Of a stretch of 64,000 nt of DNA, positions 16,525-31,846 are shown piece after piece. A model generated the notes under the pieces. That model had not been told where the DNA came from. It worked only from the letters and a program-made list of their open reading frames with translations, and made no database searches. Origin of the DNA: DAIQNV01 sp038748775 (GTDB lineage Bacteria > Planctomycetota > Phycisphaerae > Phycisphaerales > UBA1924). Both the position numbers and the translations under genes were made by a program. The stretch spans positions 496,001-560,000 of the forward strand of contig JBCDIT010000001.1 in the NCBI GenBank assembly GCA_038748775.1. The letters are read 5' to 3'. Numbering within the stretch: position 1 is the first letter of the stretch; every line of letters begins with the position of its first letter.

Positions 16525-16944
16525 ATGTCAGAGCTTCCCGATTTCGATGCCCTCGCGCTCGACGCCCACCAGGGGCACACCCGCGTCGTCGGCGAAAGAG
16601 CGTTTGTCACCGCCGCCCTCTCCATCGAAGCCTGGTACCTGATCGGTGTCGCGCCCTCCGAGGCACCCGACGAACTCGAACCACTCATCGCCCCTGTTCA
16701 GAACGCGCCCCACGTGCTCGTGTTCACCGACGAAGAACGCGCCGAAGCGTTCGCCCGCGCCCGCGCCGAGAAACGAAGCGAGCCATCCCAGGCGCCCGTC
16801 CTCCACGCGACCCCAACCGAGGCGGTCGAGTACCTCGAGTCGCTCCGTGAAGCCGGCGTCCAGGGGGCCCACTTCAACGATGGCCAAAACGCCGTCACGT
16901 GCGACTCGTCGCGGATCAGCGATCTCGCCAAGTCCAGGGGGTGA
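16525..16944 (+). CDS. SseB-like domain protein
   Basis: The 139-residue protein has a predicted alternating strand/helix pattern: AFVTAALSIEAWYLIG, then HVLVFTDEERAEAFARA, then ATPTEAVEYLESLREAGV, and a final Asn-Asp-Gly turn. VLVFTDEE..AFA is the hallmark of the SseB N-terminal domain, found in many cytoplasmic proteins of unclear function. GAAAGGCGA upstream supports the ATG. It is divergent from recQ and 55 bases ahead of the first BFD-like gene, with which it may be cotranscribed. The long minus-strand frame opposite it is a shadow. Confidence 0.7.
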   Translation: MSELPDFDALALDAHQGHTRVVGERAFVTAALSIEAWYLIGVAPSEAPDELEPLIAPVQNAPHVLVFTDEERAEAFARARAEKRSEPSQAPVLHATPTEAVEYLESLREAGVQGAHFNDGQNAVTCDSSRISDLAKSRG

Positions 16945-16999
16945 TGAACCCCCCCCCGCTGCGCTCTCCCGACCGGCCCGTCGGCATCTACCATGACGA

Positions 17000-17218
17000 A
17001 TGCCCGTCGATCGATGCGTCTGCCATCGCGTCACGTTCCAAGAACTTGCGGCGATCGCCAAGCGAGACGGATGCGATCTCGACAGCTTGGCCGATCGCAC
17101 CGGGTGTACGACCGGCTGCGGCATGTGCAAGCCCTACGTGCAGCTCATGCTCGAATCGGGGCGGACCTCGTTCGACCCCCTGCCACAAACCCAGGGACGG
17201 CCAACCAAGGCATCTTAG
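17000..17218 (+). CDS. BFD-like [2Fe-2S] protein, copy 1
   Basis: This 72-residue protein matches the bacterioferritin-associated ferredoxin fold. Its four cysteines are arranged CxC near the start (RCVCHRVTF) and CxxxCxxC further on (TGCTTGCGMCKPYVQLML). BFD domains bind a [2Fe-2S] cluster and pass electrons, for example to bacterioferritin for iron release, or serve as modules of larger oxidoreductases. No bacterioferritin gene is in the window. The start is the ATG that places MPVDRC at the domain edge; no Shine-Dalgarno site is seen. A second copy follows 152 bases downstream. Confidence 0.8.
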   Translation: MPVDRCVCHRVTFQELAAIAKRDGCDLDSLADRTGCTTGCGMCKPYVQLMLESGRTSFDPLPQTQGRPTKAS

Positions 17219-17370
17219 ATTCCGTATCGAGAGGTCTCGAAAGCCTATTTCGGCCATCACGCTCGATCACACCTTGAAGCCAGCCGATCGGCGAGTACCC
17301 TAGTTACGTGTCCGGGGAACAACCGAGATCGAACCATCACGGCGCGGACGTCGCGCCCGCGGATGCCACG

Positions 17371-17649
17371 ATGGCTGTCAATCGCTGCATTTGCTTCGAC
17401 AGAACCTTTGAAGAGTTGCTGCAGATCGCGGTATCGACCGGCGGTGGCCTGCTCGAAGCGCATAAGCAGACCGGCTGCGGCGCTCGGTGCGGGCTCTGCC
17501 TGCCCTATATCCAGTTGATGCTCCGCGAAGGCAGCACCGACCTTCCCGTGCTCTGGTCCGAAGACTTTCGGCGCGAGGGGATCAACCCCGGTCGGATCGC
17601 CAAACTCGAGGCCAGGATTCGCGACGAACTCGAGTCAAGCTCGGCCTAA
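17371..17649 (+). CDS. BFD-like [2Fe-2S] protein, copy 2
   Basis: This 92-residue paralogue of the preceding gene has the same cysteine pattern (NRCICFDRTF, then TGCGARCGLCLPYIQLML) and a 25-residue C-terminal helix that copy 1 lacks. I chose the ATG that aligns with the start of copy 1. An in-frame GTG at 17308 would add 21 disordered residues, and neither has a convincing ribosome binding site. The pair probably arose by tandem duplication. A role in iron or redox handling is inferred from the family. Confidence 0.78.
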   Translation: MAVNRCICFDRTFEELLQIAVSTGGGLLEAHKQTGCGARCGLCLPYIQLMLREGSTDLPVLWSEDFRREGINPGRIAKLEARIRDELESSSA

Positions 17650-17800
17650 AGCGTCTTCGCTGAGGTTGTAGCGTCGGGCGTTCGATTTTCTGCTCGACCG
17701 GAAACCCGCCGGATTGACTCTGGCGCGGGTTCTGCAAGCGAGTGTGCGGCTGGACGCCGCTACGAAGCGAGCAAACGTGTTCTCCTCCGGTACCGACATC

Positions 17801-17838
17801 CAAAAAATAAAGCCGGCCCCGCACAACGCGAGGCCGGC
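17801..17838 (-). terminator. Intrinsic terminator of the rpoBC operon
   Basis: On the minus strand the stem GCCGGCC / GGCCGGC is followed by TTTATTTTTT, starting about 25 bases after the rpoC stop. It is a typical rho-independent terminator and ends the ribosomal protein-RNA polymerase transcript. Confidence 0.88.
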
Positions 17839-17862
17839 AGAGACTTCCGCACAGACCGCCGG

Positions 17863-22293
<4,431 letters not shown>

Positions 22294-22391
22294 ATTCGCC
22301 GCCTTCCGCCATCAACCGAGGCTTCGTGCCCCGGGGTCTTCCAAACCTGTGCGCCGGCCCTTCCCCAAGAACCGGACGCTTCCCGCGCCCC

Positions 22392-23051
22392 TCAGGCCGC
22401 GGCCTTCGTGCACTGAAGCCCGAGCGCCAATTTCCAGCGGTCCTCGCGCTCCACCGACTCGAACTCGGAAATCCCCGAGTCCCGATACCCCGCCCGACGA
22501 ACGCCGGTAAACCCCGCGTCCGTGAGCGCCCTTGTGAGGGACTTCTCGTCCCACATCCACATGTGCTTCGAGTTTCCGAAGACGGGCCTGATCAGACCCA
22601 TCAAACCGGGTTCCCGAGCCTTCACGCCGAGCTGCGTGCCCTTCATGAACCTGTGCGCCGCCTCGTCCTCGCCAGACTCGACGTATTCCCTCGCGATGAG
22701 CAGCAAGTCGGGCAGAACCACCCGGAACACACCCGAAGGGCGCAGCACACGGAAGCTCTCCCTGAGTGCCAGCTCGCAATCCGCGAAAGTCAGATGCTCG
22801 AGAACGTGCGAGCAGTACAGGTAGTCGACCGAGCCGTCCCTGACGGGCAGCTTGCCCCGTACGTCCCCGTACAACACGTCGCGCTCGAACTTCGGACCCG
22901 GAACAACCGCCGCGAAGATCGGACCGACGAGAGGCAACCCACGAAGCTTGAGCACCGGGCTCGCGTCGTAGTTCACCCAACCTGCGCACGCGTACAGACC
23001 GCACCCGTACTGGACGCACATGGGCCCGCCGTTGGAGGGCGTCGACCTCAC
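22392..23051 (-). CDS. SAM-dependent methyltransferase inserted between rpoB and rpoC
   Basis: The 219-residue class I methyltransferase has VQYGCGLYACAGWVNYDASP, which matches the glycine loop of the 'GCGxxxxxGWxNxD' type common in cell-surface polysaccharide clusters. SVDYLYCSHVLEHLT provides motif IV and VLRPSGVFRVVLPDL the post-motif strand. The start is GTG at 23051, which overlaps the stop of the upstream membrane gene (GTGA) and has GGGAGGTG before it; longer starts would run through that gene. The substrate is unknown. Its location within the rpoB-rpoC transcript is unusual. Confidence 0.8.
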   Translation of the reverse strand: MRSTPSNGGPMCVQYGCGLYACAGWVNYDASPVLKLRGLPLVGPIFAAVVPGPKFERDVLYGDVRGKLPVRDGSVDYLYCSHVLEHLTFADCELALRESFRVLRPSGVFRVVLPDLLLIAREYVESGEDEAAHRFMKGTQLGVKAREPGLMGLIRPVFGNSKHMWMWDEKSLTRALTDAGFTGVRRAGYRDSGISEFESVEREDRWKLALGLQCTKAAA

Positions 23052-23302
23052 GCCGACACCTCCCGCTTGGCAGCGCTGAACCGGATGCCACGTCGCCCGC
23101 GAAAGCCCAGCGTCCAAAGCACGCAACGCCCGGCCGCGCTTGCGAGGCCGCAGATACCCCACACGCTGAAGAAGAACGCCGTGTGAGATACCTCGTCGCC
23201 GGAACGACCGCTGGTGAACGCGAGCAGCGAGAACACCACCGCGCACCCGAGCCCGTCGAGCCACGCCTGACCAAGCAGCATCTTGAACCGCGCGGAACTC
23301 AC
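23048..23302 (-). CDS. Small membrane protein between rpoB and rpoC
   Basis: The 84-residue protein has two hydrophobic segments (GLGCAVVFSLLAF and AFFFSVWGICGLASAAG) and a basic C-terminus. The start codon GTG follows the rpoB TAA directly with no gap, and its stop overlaps the methyltransferase start, so all three are probably translated from one transcript. I do not recognise the family. It may be a very short membrane partner of the methyltransferase. Confidence 0.6.
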   Translation of the reverse strand: MSSARFKMLLGQAWLDGLGCAVVFSLLAFTSGRSGDEVSHTAFFFSVWGICGLASAAGRCVLWTLGFRGRRGIRFSAAKREVSA

Positions 23303-27172
<3,870 letters not shown>

Positions 27173-27715
27173 TCACGACCTTTCGCAACTGCGCCGGGGC
27201 AGCCGCCCCGTTCCTGCTCTGCCTTGACCGCGGCTCGACCGGCTCCGTCATTGGAACCCCAAGACCGCGCGTTTCCCGCCCCGTGGACGCCGGCGATCAC
27301 CGCCGACGCCAACCCTTCACCCAATTATTCAAAGGCGAGCGCTCGTTCTCAGCCGGGAACAAGCTCAAGGCCCGGCCCCGTCCGATCCGATTGCTACGCC
27401 ATTGGTTCGTGTCTTCCTCCACCAATCAACGGAAGTCCCCACACCAGCCGCAAGCCGGGTCGCCGCATGATCGATACAGGGGGTAGCCGAGCCTCCGACC
27501 GTGCCCCCCTTCCAGGACGACGGCGTTGTGCCCAAACGCTGCCCTGATGACCAGCGATCCGTCCGCGCCATAGGTCTCCCGAGCCTGAACGAGACGCTAG
27601 CCCTCGTACCGCTCTGGATCCATCGATTCAACCCAAAATCAATCCATTATCGAAATCAATGCAAAAGGCGGGGCCCGAAGACCCCGCCCCGCTCAAATAC
27701 CAATCAAGACAGGGC
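27173..27715. other. rplL-rpoB intergenic region, no gene seen
   Basis: These 543 bases contain the rplL terminator near the right end and presumably the rpoB leader and promoter. The short frames on both strands have no recognisable content. An AT-rich patch around 27625-27660 could hold a minus-strand promoter, but I could not fix convincing -35 and -10 boxes. Confidence 0.5.
27663..27688 (-). terminator. Intrinsic terminator after rplL
   Basis: On the minus strand a 9-bp stem (GGCGGGGTC paired with GGCCCCGCC, one U-G pair) carries a TTCG tetraloop and is followed by TTTT. It lies about 28 bases after the rplL stop. Partial read-through would lower rpoB expression relative to the ribosomal proteins, as in other bacteria. 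Confidence 0.85.
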
Positions 27716-28144
27716 TCAGGTGAGCTCGACTTCGGCGCCGACTTCCTTGAGCTGCTCGGCCAGCTTCTCTGCCTCTTCCTTAGGCAGGTTCTCCTTGACC
27801 GCCTTGCCGCCGGCGTCGACCAGTTCCTTGGCTTCCTTAAGACCCAGCCCGGTCGCTTCGCGGACGACCTTGATGACCTTGATCTTCTGGCCGCCAGCGC
27901 TCTTGAGAACGACGTTGAACTCCGTCTTCTCTTCTTCCTCGGCCGCGCCGCCGTCGCCGCCCGGGCCAGCCGCCATCACGACACCGCCGCCAGCCGCGGC
28001 CTCGATGCCGTAGGCATCCTTCATGTAGTCGCCGAGGTCGACGGCTTCCTTCAGGGTCAGGCCAGCGAGCTGATCGCCCAGGTCCTTGATCTTCGCGTCG
28101 AACTCTTTGGTCGCGGTCGCTTCCGCGGCGCCTTCTTCACTCAT
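27716..28144 (-). CDS. rplL: 50S ribosomal protein L7/L12
   Basis: The 142-residue protein has the helical N-terminal dimerisation domain (LTLKEAVDLGDYMKDAYG), a long Gly/Ala/Glu hinge (GGGVVMAAGPGGDGGAAEEE) and the compact C-terminal factor-binding domain (KTEFNVVLKSAGGQKIKVIK, GLGLKEAKELVDAGGKAVKE). It forms the ribosomal stalk that recruits translation factors. It is about 20 residues longer than E. coli L7/L12, mostly in the N-terminus and hinge. It follows rplJ with a 168-base spacer that holds a hairpin. Confidence 0.97.
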   Translation of the reverse strand: MSEEGAAEATATKEFDAKIKDLGDQLAGLTLKEAVDLGDYMKDAYGIEAAAGGGVVMAAGPGGDGGAAEEEEKTEFNVVLKSAGGQKIKVIKVVREATGLGLKEAKELVDAGGKAVKENLPKEEAEKLAEQLKEVGAEVELT

Positions 28145-28200
28145 ATCGCACCAACCTTCTCAAACCCGACGAGACTCGTCCCGTCGGCTCACACGCGCTC

Positions 28201-28229
28201 AAGAGGGGCCGGCCCCTTGCCGGCTCTTT
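28201..28229 (-). promoter_or_regulatory. Hairpin in the rplJ-rplL spacer, possible attenuator or processing site
   Basis: On the minus strand AAAGAGCCGGC can pair with GCCGGCCCCTCTT, leaving a 2-base bulge. No T-run follows, so it is not a standard terminator. L7/L12 is needed in several copies per ribosome and spacer structures that help set this ratio are known elsewhere; the same role here is inference. Confidence 0.35.
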
Positions 28230-28312
28230 AACCCAGCGATTTCCCGCCCAGGGCCAGTCGAACGTCGATGTCCTTGCATGCCCAGTGCCCGGCTCCCGGC
28301 TACCGGTGCCCA

Positions 28313-28858
28313 TCAACCCACCTTCGTGATCGTCTCGCCATCCTCGAGCTTTTGCTCGATGCTCTTGACGATCCCCATGAGCTTCCCGCCCGGCCCCTTG
28401 ACCGCACCGAGAAGCTTGCGCCCCGGACCCAGGATGAGCGTGACGTCCTGGGCGATCGCCTCGTCGCGAGTCGGGTACTTGCTCAGCGCCTCGACACCCT
28501 TCTCGCCCTCGAAGAGCAGGCCGTCGAGCACCGCCCCCTTCAGCTCAAGGTCCGGGTGCGCCTTGACGAGCTCCACGATCTCGCGAGCCACGTTCACGAC
28601 CGACTCGGACCCGTAGGCGACGCAGTTCGAGCCCTTGAGAACAGGCTCGAGCGCCGTCAGCCCGGTCCCCTCAAACGCACGGAGGAACAGGTTGTTCCGG
28701 ATCATCGTGACCCGGATCTCCTTCTCCCGGAGACCCTTGCGGATCGCCGCGTTCGCGTTCGCTTCGATGCCCCGAAGGCTGATCACCGCGGCGTCGGTGA
28801 AATCACCGAGCTTCTCGTGGTAATCGCGGACCATCATGTCTTTCACGGTCTTCGACAT
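28313..28858 (-). CDS. rplJ: 50S ribosomal protein L10
   Basis: The 181-residue protein matches uL10: an N-terminal RNA-binding domain (VISLRGIEANANAAIRKGLR, IRVTMIRNNLFLRAF) and a C-terminal helix (GKLMGIVKSIEQKLEDGE) that carries L7/L12 dimers. AAGGAG lies 7 bases before the ATG. It is downstream of rplA and upstream of rplL in the conserved order; binding of its own leader by the L10-L12 complex is the usual control. Confidence 0.96.
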   Translation of the reverse strand: MSKTVKDMMVRDYHEKLGDFTDAAVISLRGIEANANAAIRKGLREKEIRVTMIRNNLFLRAFEGTGLTALEPVLKGSNCVAYGSESVVNVAREIVELVKAHPDLELKGAVLDGLLFEGEKGVEALSKYPTRDEAIAQDVTLILGPGRKLLGAVKGPGGKLMGIVKSIEQKLEDGETITKVG

Positions 28859-28869
28859 CGTTGTGCTCC

Positions 28870-29565
28870 TTAGTCCGCTTCCACGACCGTGAACTTGACC
28901 TGCACGCCCGGGGTCTGCGTCCCGCTGAGCGTGATCTTCTTGATGTACTGACCCTTGACCGTGCTCGGACGGATCTTCTCGATGGTGTCGACGAAGTGCG
29001 AGTAGTTCTCGACCAGGTCGCCCTCGGGGAAGCTCATCTTGCCGATCACCGCGTGGATGTTCCCGCCCTTGTCGGTGCGGTACTCGACCTTACCGGCCGC
29101 GAACTCAGCGACCGCATCGGCAACCTTCGGGGTCACGGTGCCGTTCTTGGGGCTGGGCATCAAACCCTTCGGCCCCAGCACGCGACCGAGCTTGGCGATC
29201 ACACGCATCATGTCCGGGCTCGCGATCGCGACGTCGAAGTCGAAAAAGCCCTTCTCGACCTCACCCATCAGGTCGGCGCCGCCCGCCTTGATCGCACCAG
29301 CGTCCAACGCCGCCTGCACGACGTCGTCGCCGCAGAACGCGATCACGCGCTTGTTCTTACCGATGCCCTTGGGGAGGCTGACCGAGCCGCGGAGCATCTG
29401 GTCCGCCTGCTTGGTATCAACGCCCAGGTGCATGCACACCTCAACCGACTGGTCGAACTTCGGGCCCTTGAACTTCTTGAGGGCCGCCATCGCCTCGTCG
29501 GGCTCCAGAGCCTCCAAAGGAATCAGCTTCTCGTTCTCACGCGTGCGCTTGCTCAGTTTCGGCAT
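28870..29565 (-). CDS. rplA: 50S ribosomal protein L1
   Basis: The 231-residue uL1 has KFDQSVEVCMHLGVDTKQ, then MRVIAKLGRVLGPKGLMPSP followed by KNGTV, and a final strand TLSGTQTPGVQVKFTV. L1 forms the mobile stalk near the E site and often represses its own operon by binding the rplK leader. It starts 3 bases after the rplK stop, which suggests coupling. Confidence 0.97.
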   Translation of the reverse strand: MPKLSKRTRENEKLIPLEALEPDEAMAALKKFKGPKFDQSVEVCMHLGVDTKQADQMLRGSVSLPKGIGKNKRVIAFCGDDVVQAALDAGAIKAGGADLMGEVEKGFFDFDVAIASPDMMRVIAKLGRVLGPKGLMPSPKNGTVTPKVADAVAEFAAGKVEYRTDKGGNIHAVIGKMSFPEGDLVENYSHFVDTIEKIRPSTVKGQYIKKITLSGTQTPGVQVKFTVVEAD

Positions 29566-29568
29566 CGC

Positions 29569-30000
29569 TTAGCCCTCCACCACTTCGATGCCCATCGAAC
29601 GAGCCGTCCCGGCGATGATCCGAGCCTTCGCGTCGATGTTCGCGCCGTTCAGGTCTTCCTTTTTCTCTTCAGCGATCGCCTTGGCCTGGTCCCAAGTGAT
29701 CTTGCCGACCTTGTTGGTGTTCGGCTCGCCCGATCCCTTCTCAACCCCAGCCGCTTCCTTGATCAGGACGCTCGCCGGGCTCGACTTGATCTCGAGCTCG
29801 AAGGACCGGTCGCTGTAGACCGTGACAACACAACCGACGAGCTTGCCGTTGAGCTGGCCCGTCGCCGCGTTGAACTGCTGGATGAACTGACCCGGGTTCA
29901 CGCCGTTGGCACCGAGCACCGGCCCGAGGGGCGGCGCAGGAGTCGCCTGACCACCAGGCGCCATCAGCTTGAACTGCTTAACAATTTCTTTCTTGGCCAT
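29569..30000 (-). CDS. rplK: 50S ribosomal protein L11
   Basis: The 143-residue uL11 has FKLMAPGGQATPAPPLGPVL, the Pro-rich N-terminal factor-binding loop, followed by LGANGVNPGQFIQQFN. The start at 30000 (MAKKEIVKQ) is preferred over one 18 bases upstream because GGGAGGTGGAG is well placed. It is the first gene of the rplKAJL-rpoBC run; secE and nusG, usually just upstream, are not here. Confidence 0.97.
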   Translation of the reverse strand: MAKKEIVKQFKLMAPGGQATPAPPLGPVLGANGVNPGQFIQQFNAATGQLNGKLVGCVVTVYSDRSFELEIKSSPASVLIKEAAGVEKGSGEPNTNKVGKITWDQAKAIAEEKKEDLNGANIDAKARIIAGTARSMGIEVVEG

Positions 30001-30160
30001 CCGGTCTCCACCTCCCACCGCTCTGTCCGTCCCCTTCGGCCGAGGGGCAGATACGGTGGTTCAATCGGTTCACGCTGTCGCCCAGAAACCCACAACGGGC
30101 TCCGAGGGGCCGTGATACTAGACCGGGACCGATCGCGCAGACACCAAACCGACAAGCATT

Positions 30161-30979
30161 TCAGAGCGAATCGCGCCGACGGTCCGAAAGCTCGGCCCGC
30201 ATCGCATCGACGATGTCCATCTCCAGCCCCGCCGCCTCAGCGCGATTGAGCATCCGACCAGCCGCCTTGGGCCGACGGTCACCTTGCGTCAACACCGCCG
30301 CGAAAAGCCATGCCGATGCCGAATCCAGCTTGTGCGCCGTCCTCACCGCTCGAACCGAGACCGAGCGGAGCACCTTGCGCCCCCCGACCTCCTCCGCCTT
30401 TATCGGAAACGACGCCAACGAGGGCAACATCTGGTAAGCCAGCCTCAAACACCCCAAGGCCTCGTGTCGTCGGCCATCCATGAACGCCGCGATCGCGTAG
30501 CTCCGAAGGGCCTCAACATCCGTGGGTTCCATCTCGAGCCAAGACGCGAACGACGCGGCCGCCTCAGCCGCCCGCCCCTCGGCGAGCAAACGCTGCCCGA
30601 CTTCAAACTCGCTTGGCGGAGCCGGCTCACCCGGCGCCGGCGAGCCTGAATCGATAGGTGTTTGATCGGAAGTACTCCGCGTCCGGCCCAACAGCCTCGG
30701 ATCAAGCGGCGCCGACGCATCACCCCCCACCGCGTACCCGATCCGGTCGTAGTACCAAGGACTTTGCCAAGGGCGAGCGATCCCGTTGCGGACGTGTCGA
30801 TACCGCCAGGTCGCCGGAGCGTACCCAGACCGAATCAACGTCCCGCCGGCAACGCCCGAATAGGGGCCCCGCGCCGGCGTACCCGCGCGCTGACCGAAGG
30901 CGACCGTTGCCGGAAAGGCCAGCACGCAAACCGCGATCACGAGGCACCGTCGGCGCCAATCCCCTGAGTGGTCCCGCAT
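30161..30979 (-). CDS. Secreted tetratricopeptide-like protein, unknown function
   Basis: The 272-residue protein has an N-terminal signal peptide (CLVIAVCVLAFPATVAFGQ). A Gly/Tyr/Arg/Trp-rich segment follows (WRYRHVRNGIARPWQSPWYY), then a Pro/Ser linker. A helical C-terminal half looks like two to three TPR units: EVGQRLLAEGRAAEAAASF, EPTDVEALRSYAIAAFMDG, RRHEALGCLRLAYQMLP. TPR proteins mediate protein contacts, here probably in the periplasm. It lies 160 bases upstream of rplK on the same strand with no clear functional link. Confidence 0.65.
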   Translation of the reverse strand: MRDHSGDWRRRCLVIAVCVLAFPATVAFGQRAGTPARGPYSGVAGGTLIRSGYAPATWRYRHVRNGIARPWQSPWYYDRIGYAVGGDASAPLDPRLLGRTRSTSDQTPIDSGSPAPGEPAPPSEFEVGQRLLAEGRAAEAAASFASWLEMEPTDVEALRSYAIAAFMDGRRHEALGCLRLAYQMLPSLASFPIKAEEVGGRKVLRSVSVRAVRTAHKLDSASAWLFAAVLTQGDRRPKAAGRMLNRAEAAGLEMDIVDAMRAELSDRRRDSL

Positions 30980-31083
30980 ACCAACTCATACGTCCCGAGC
31001 CGACCGAGGTCGCACTCCCAAGGCCAACAACCCGAAGCCCGGCGCCTCGAACGCACCGCAGACGCGGCGATAAGGTGTGCGTG

Positions 31084-31707
31084 ATGCGTTCCCCGACTTC
31101 ACGCCAGGCCTCGCTCGCCGCCGCCGTCCTCTTTGGCCTCGGCCTCTCAACCCTGGGAGCGTGCTCGGGGCCGTCGACCAGGGCCGAGTCGCGGCTCATT
31201 TCCGCCGAGTTCCCCGTCGATCTCGCCCCGGAACTCCCCCACCGCGTCTACATCCCCCGCACCCAGAGCTCGGCCGACATCTACCTGACCGATCTCGATC
31301 CACAGGCGCTCGCCCGCGCCCTGGCAGACCCCACCGACCCCATCACCGGCACGATCATCCATCTCCACCTCTTCGTCCGTCCGAAGCCAGGCCGAACCCC
31401 CATCGATGACACCGCCCTCTCCGCGACGGTCCGGTACATCGTGCTCGCCAAAGGCCAAGCCGGCATCTACGACGGAGGCGGGTTCCTCCTGCCCGAGCAA
31501 CGCCCGGGCGGCGACCGTTTCGAAGCGACCATGCTCGATGCCTCGGTCCGACTGAGCTCCAAGACCGAGGGGTTCATCGACCGCATCGGCCGCGGTGCTC
31601 TCGAACTGGAATTCAAGGCCGAGCGCAACGAACCGTCAGCCGAACTCATCGCGCGAGTCGCCGGTCGGTACGCCCACCGCTCAGCCGAACAAACCATGGG
31701 CGAGTAG
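31084..31707 (+). CDS. Lipoprotein of unknown function
   Basis: The 207-residue protein starts with a signal peptide ending in a lipobox (LSTLGAC), so it should be lipid-anchored. The mature part has a strand-rich region with HLHLFVRPKPGRTPIDDTAL, TVRYIVLAKGQAGIYDGGG and a repeat-like segment ending ALELEFKAERNEPSAEL. I do not recognise a family. The frame is open far upstream to 30658, but that part overlaps the TPR gene in antisense; the ATG at 31084 places the signal peptide correctly. Confidence 0.7.
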   Translation: MRSPTSRQASLAAAVLFGLGLSTLGACSGPSTRAESRLISAEFPVDLAPELPHRVYIPRTQSSADIYLTDLDPQALARALADPTDPITGTIIHLHLFVRPKPGRTPIDDTALSATVRYIVLAKGQAGIYDGGGFLLPEQRPGGDRFEATMLDASVRLSSKTEGFIDRIGRGALELEFKAERNEPSAELIARVAGRYAHRSAEQTMGE

Positions 31708-31846
31708 CACGTCCCGGCGGCACAACTGCAAGATCGCACCCAGACCCAGCGGGTTTTCAGGTGGCTTTAGCGTACCGGGTGTTGTCCCCTGAGAAGCCTC
31801 TGAGTAGCTTGGCAAGATGGTCCTTAATCACCAAACAGGGGTTGAA

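Noticed and set aside
28861..30249. 462-codon + strand frame
   Set aside because: Antisense to rplA and rplK.
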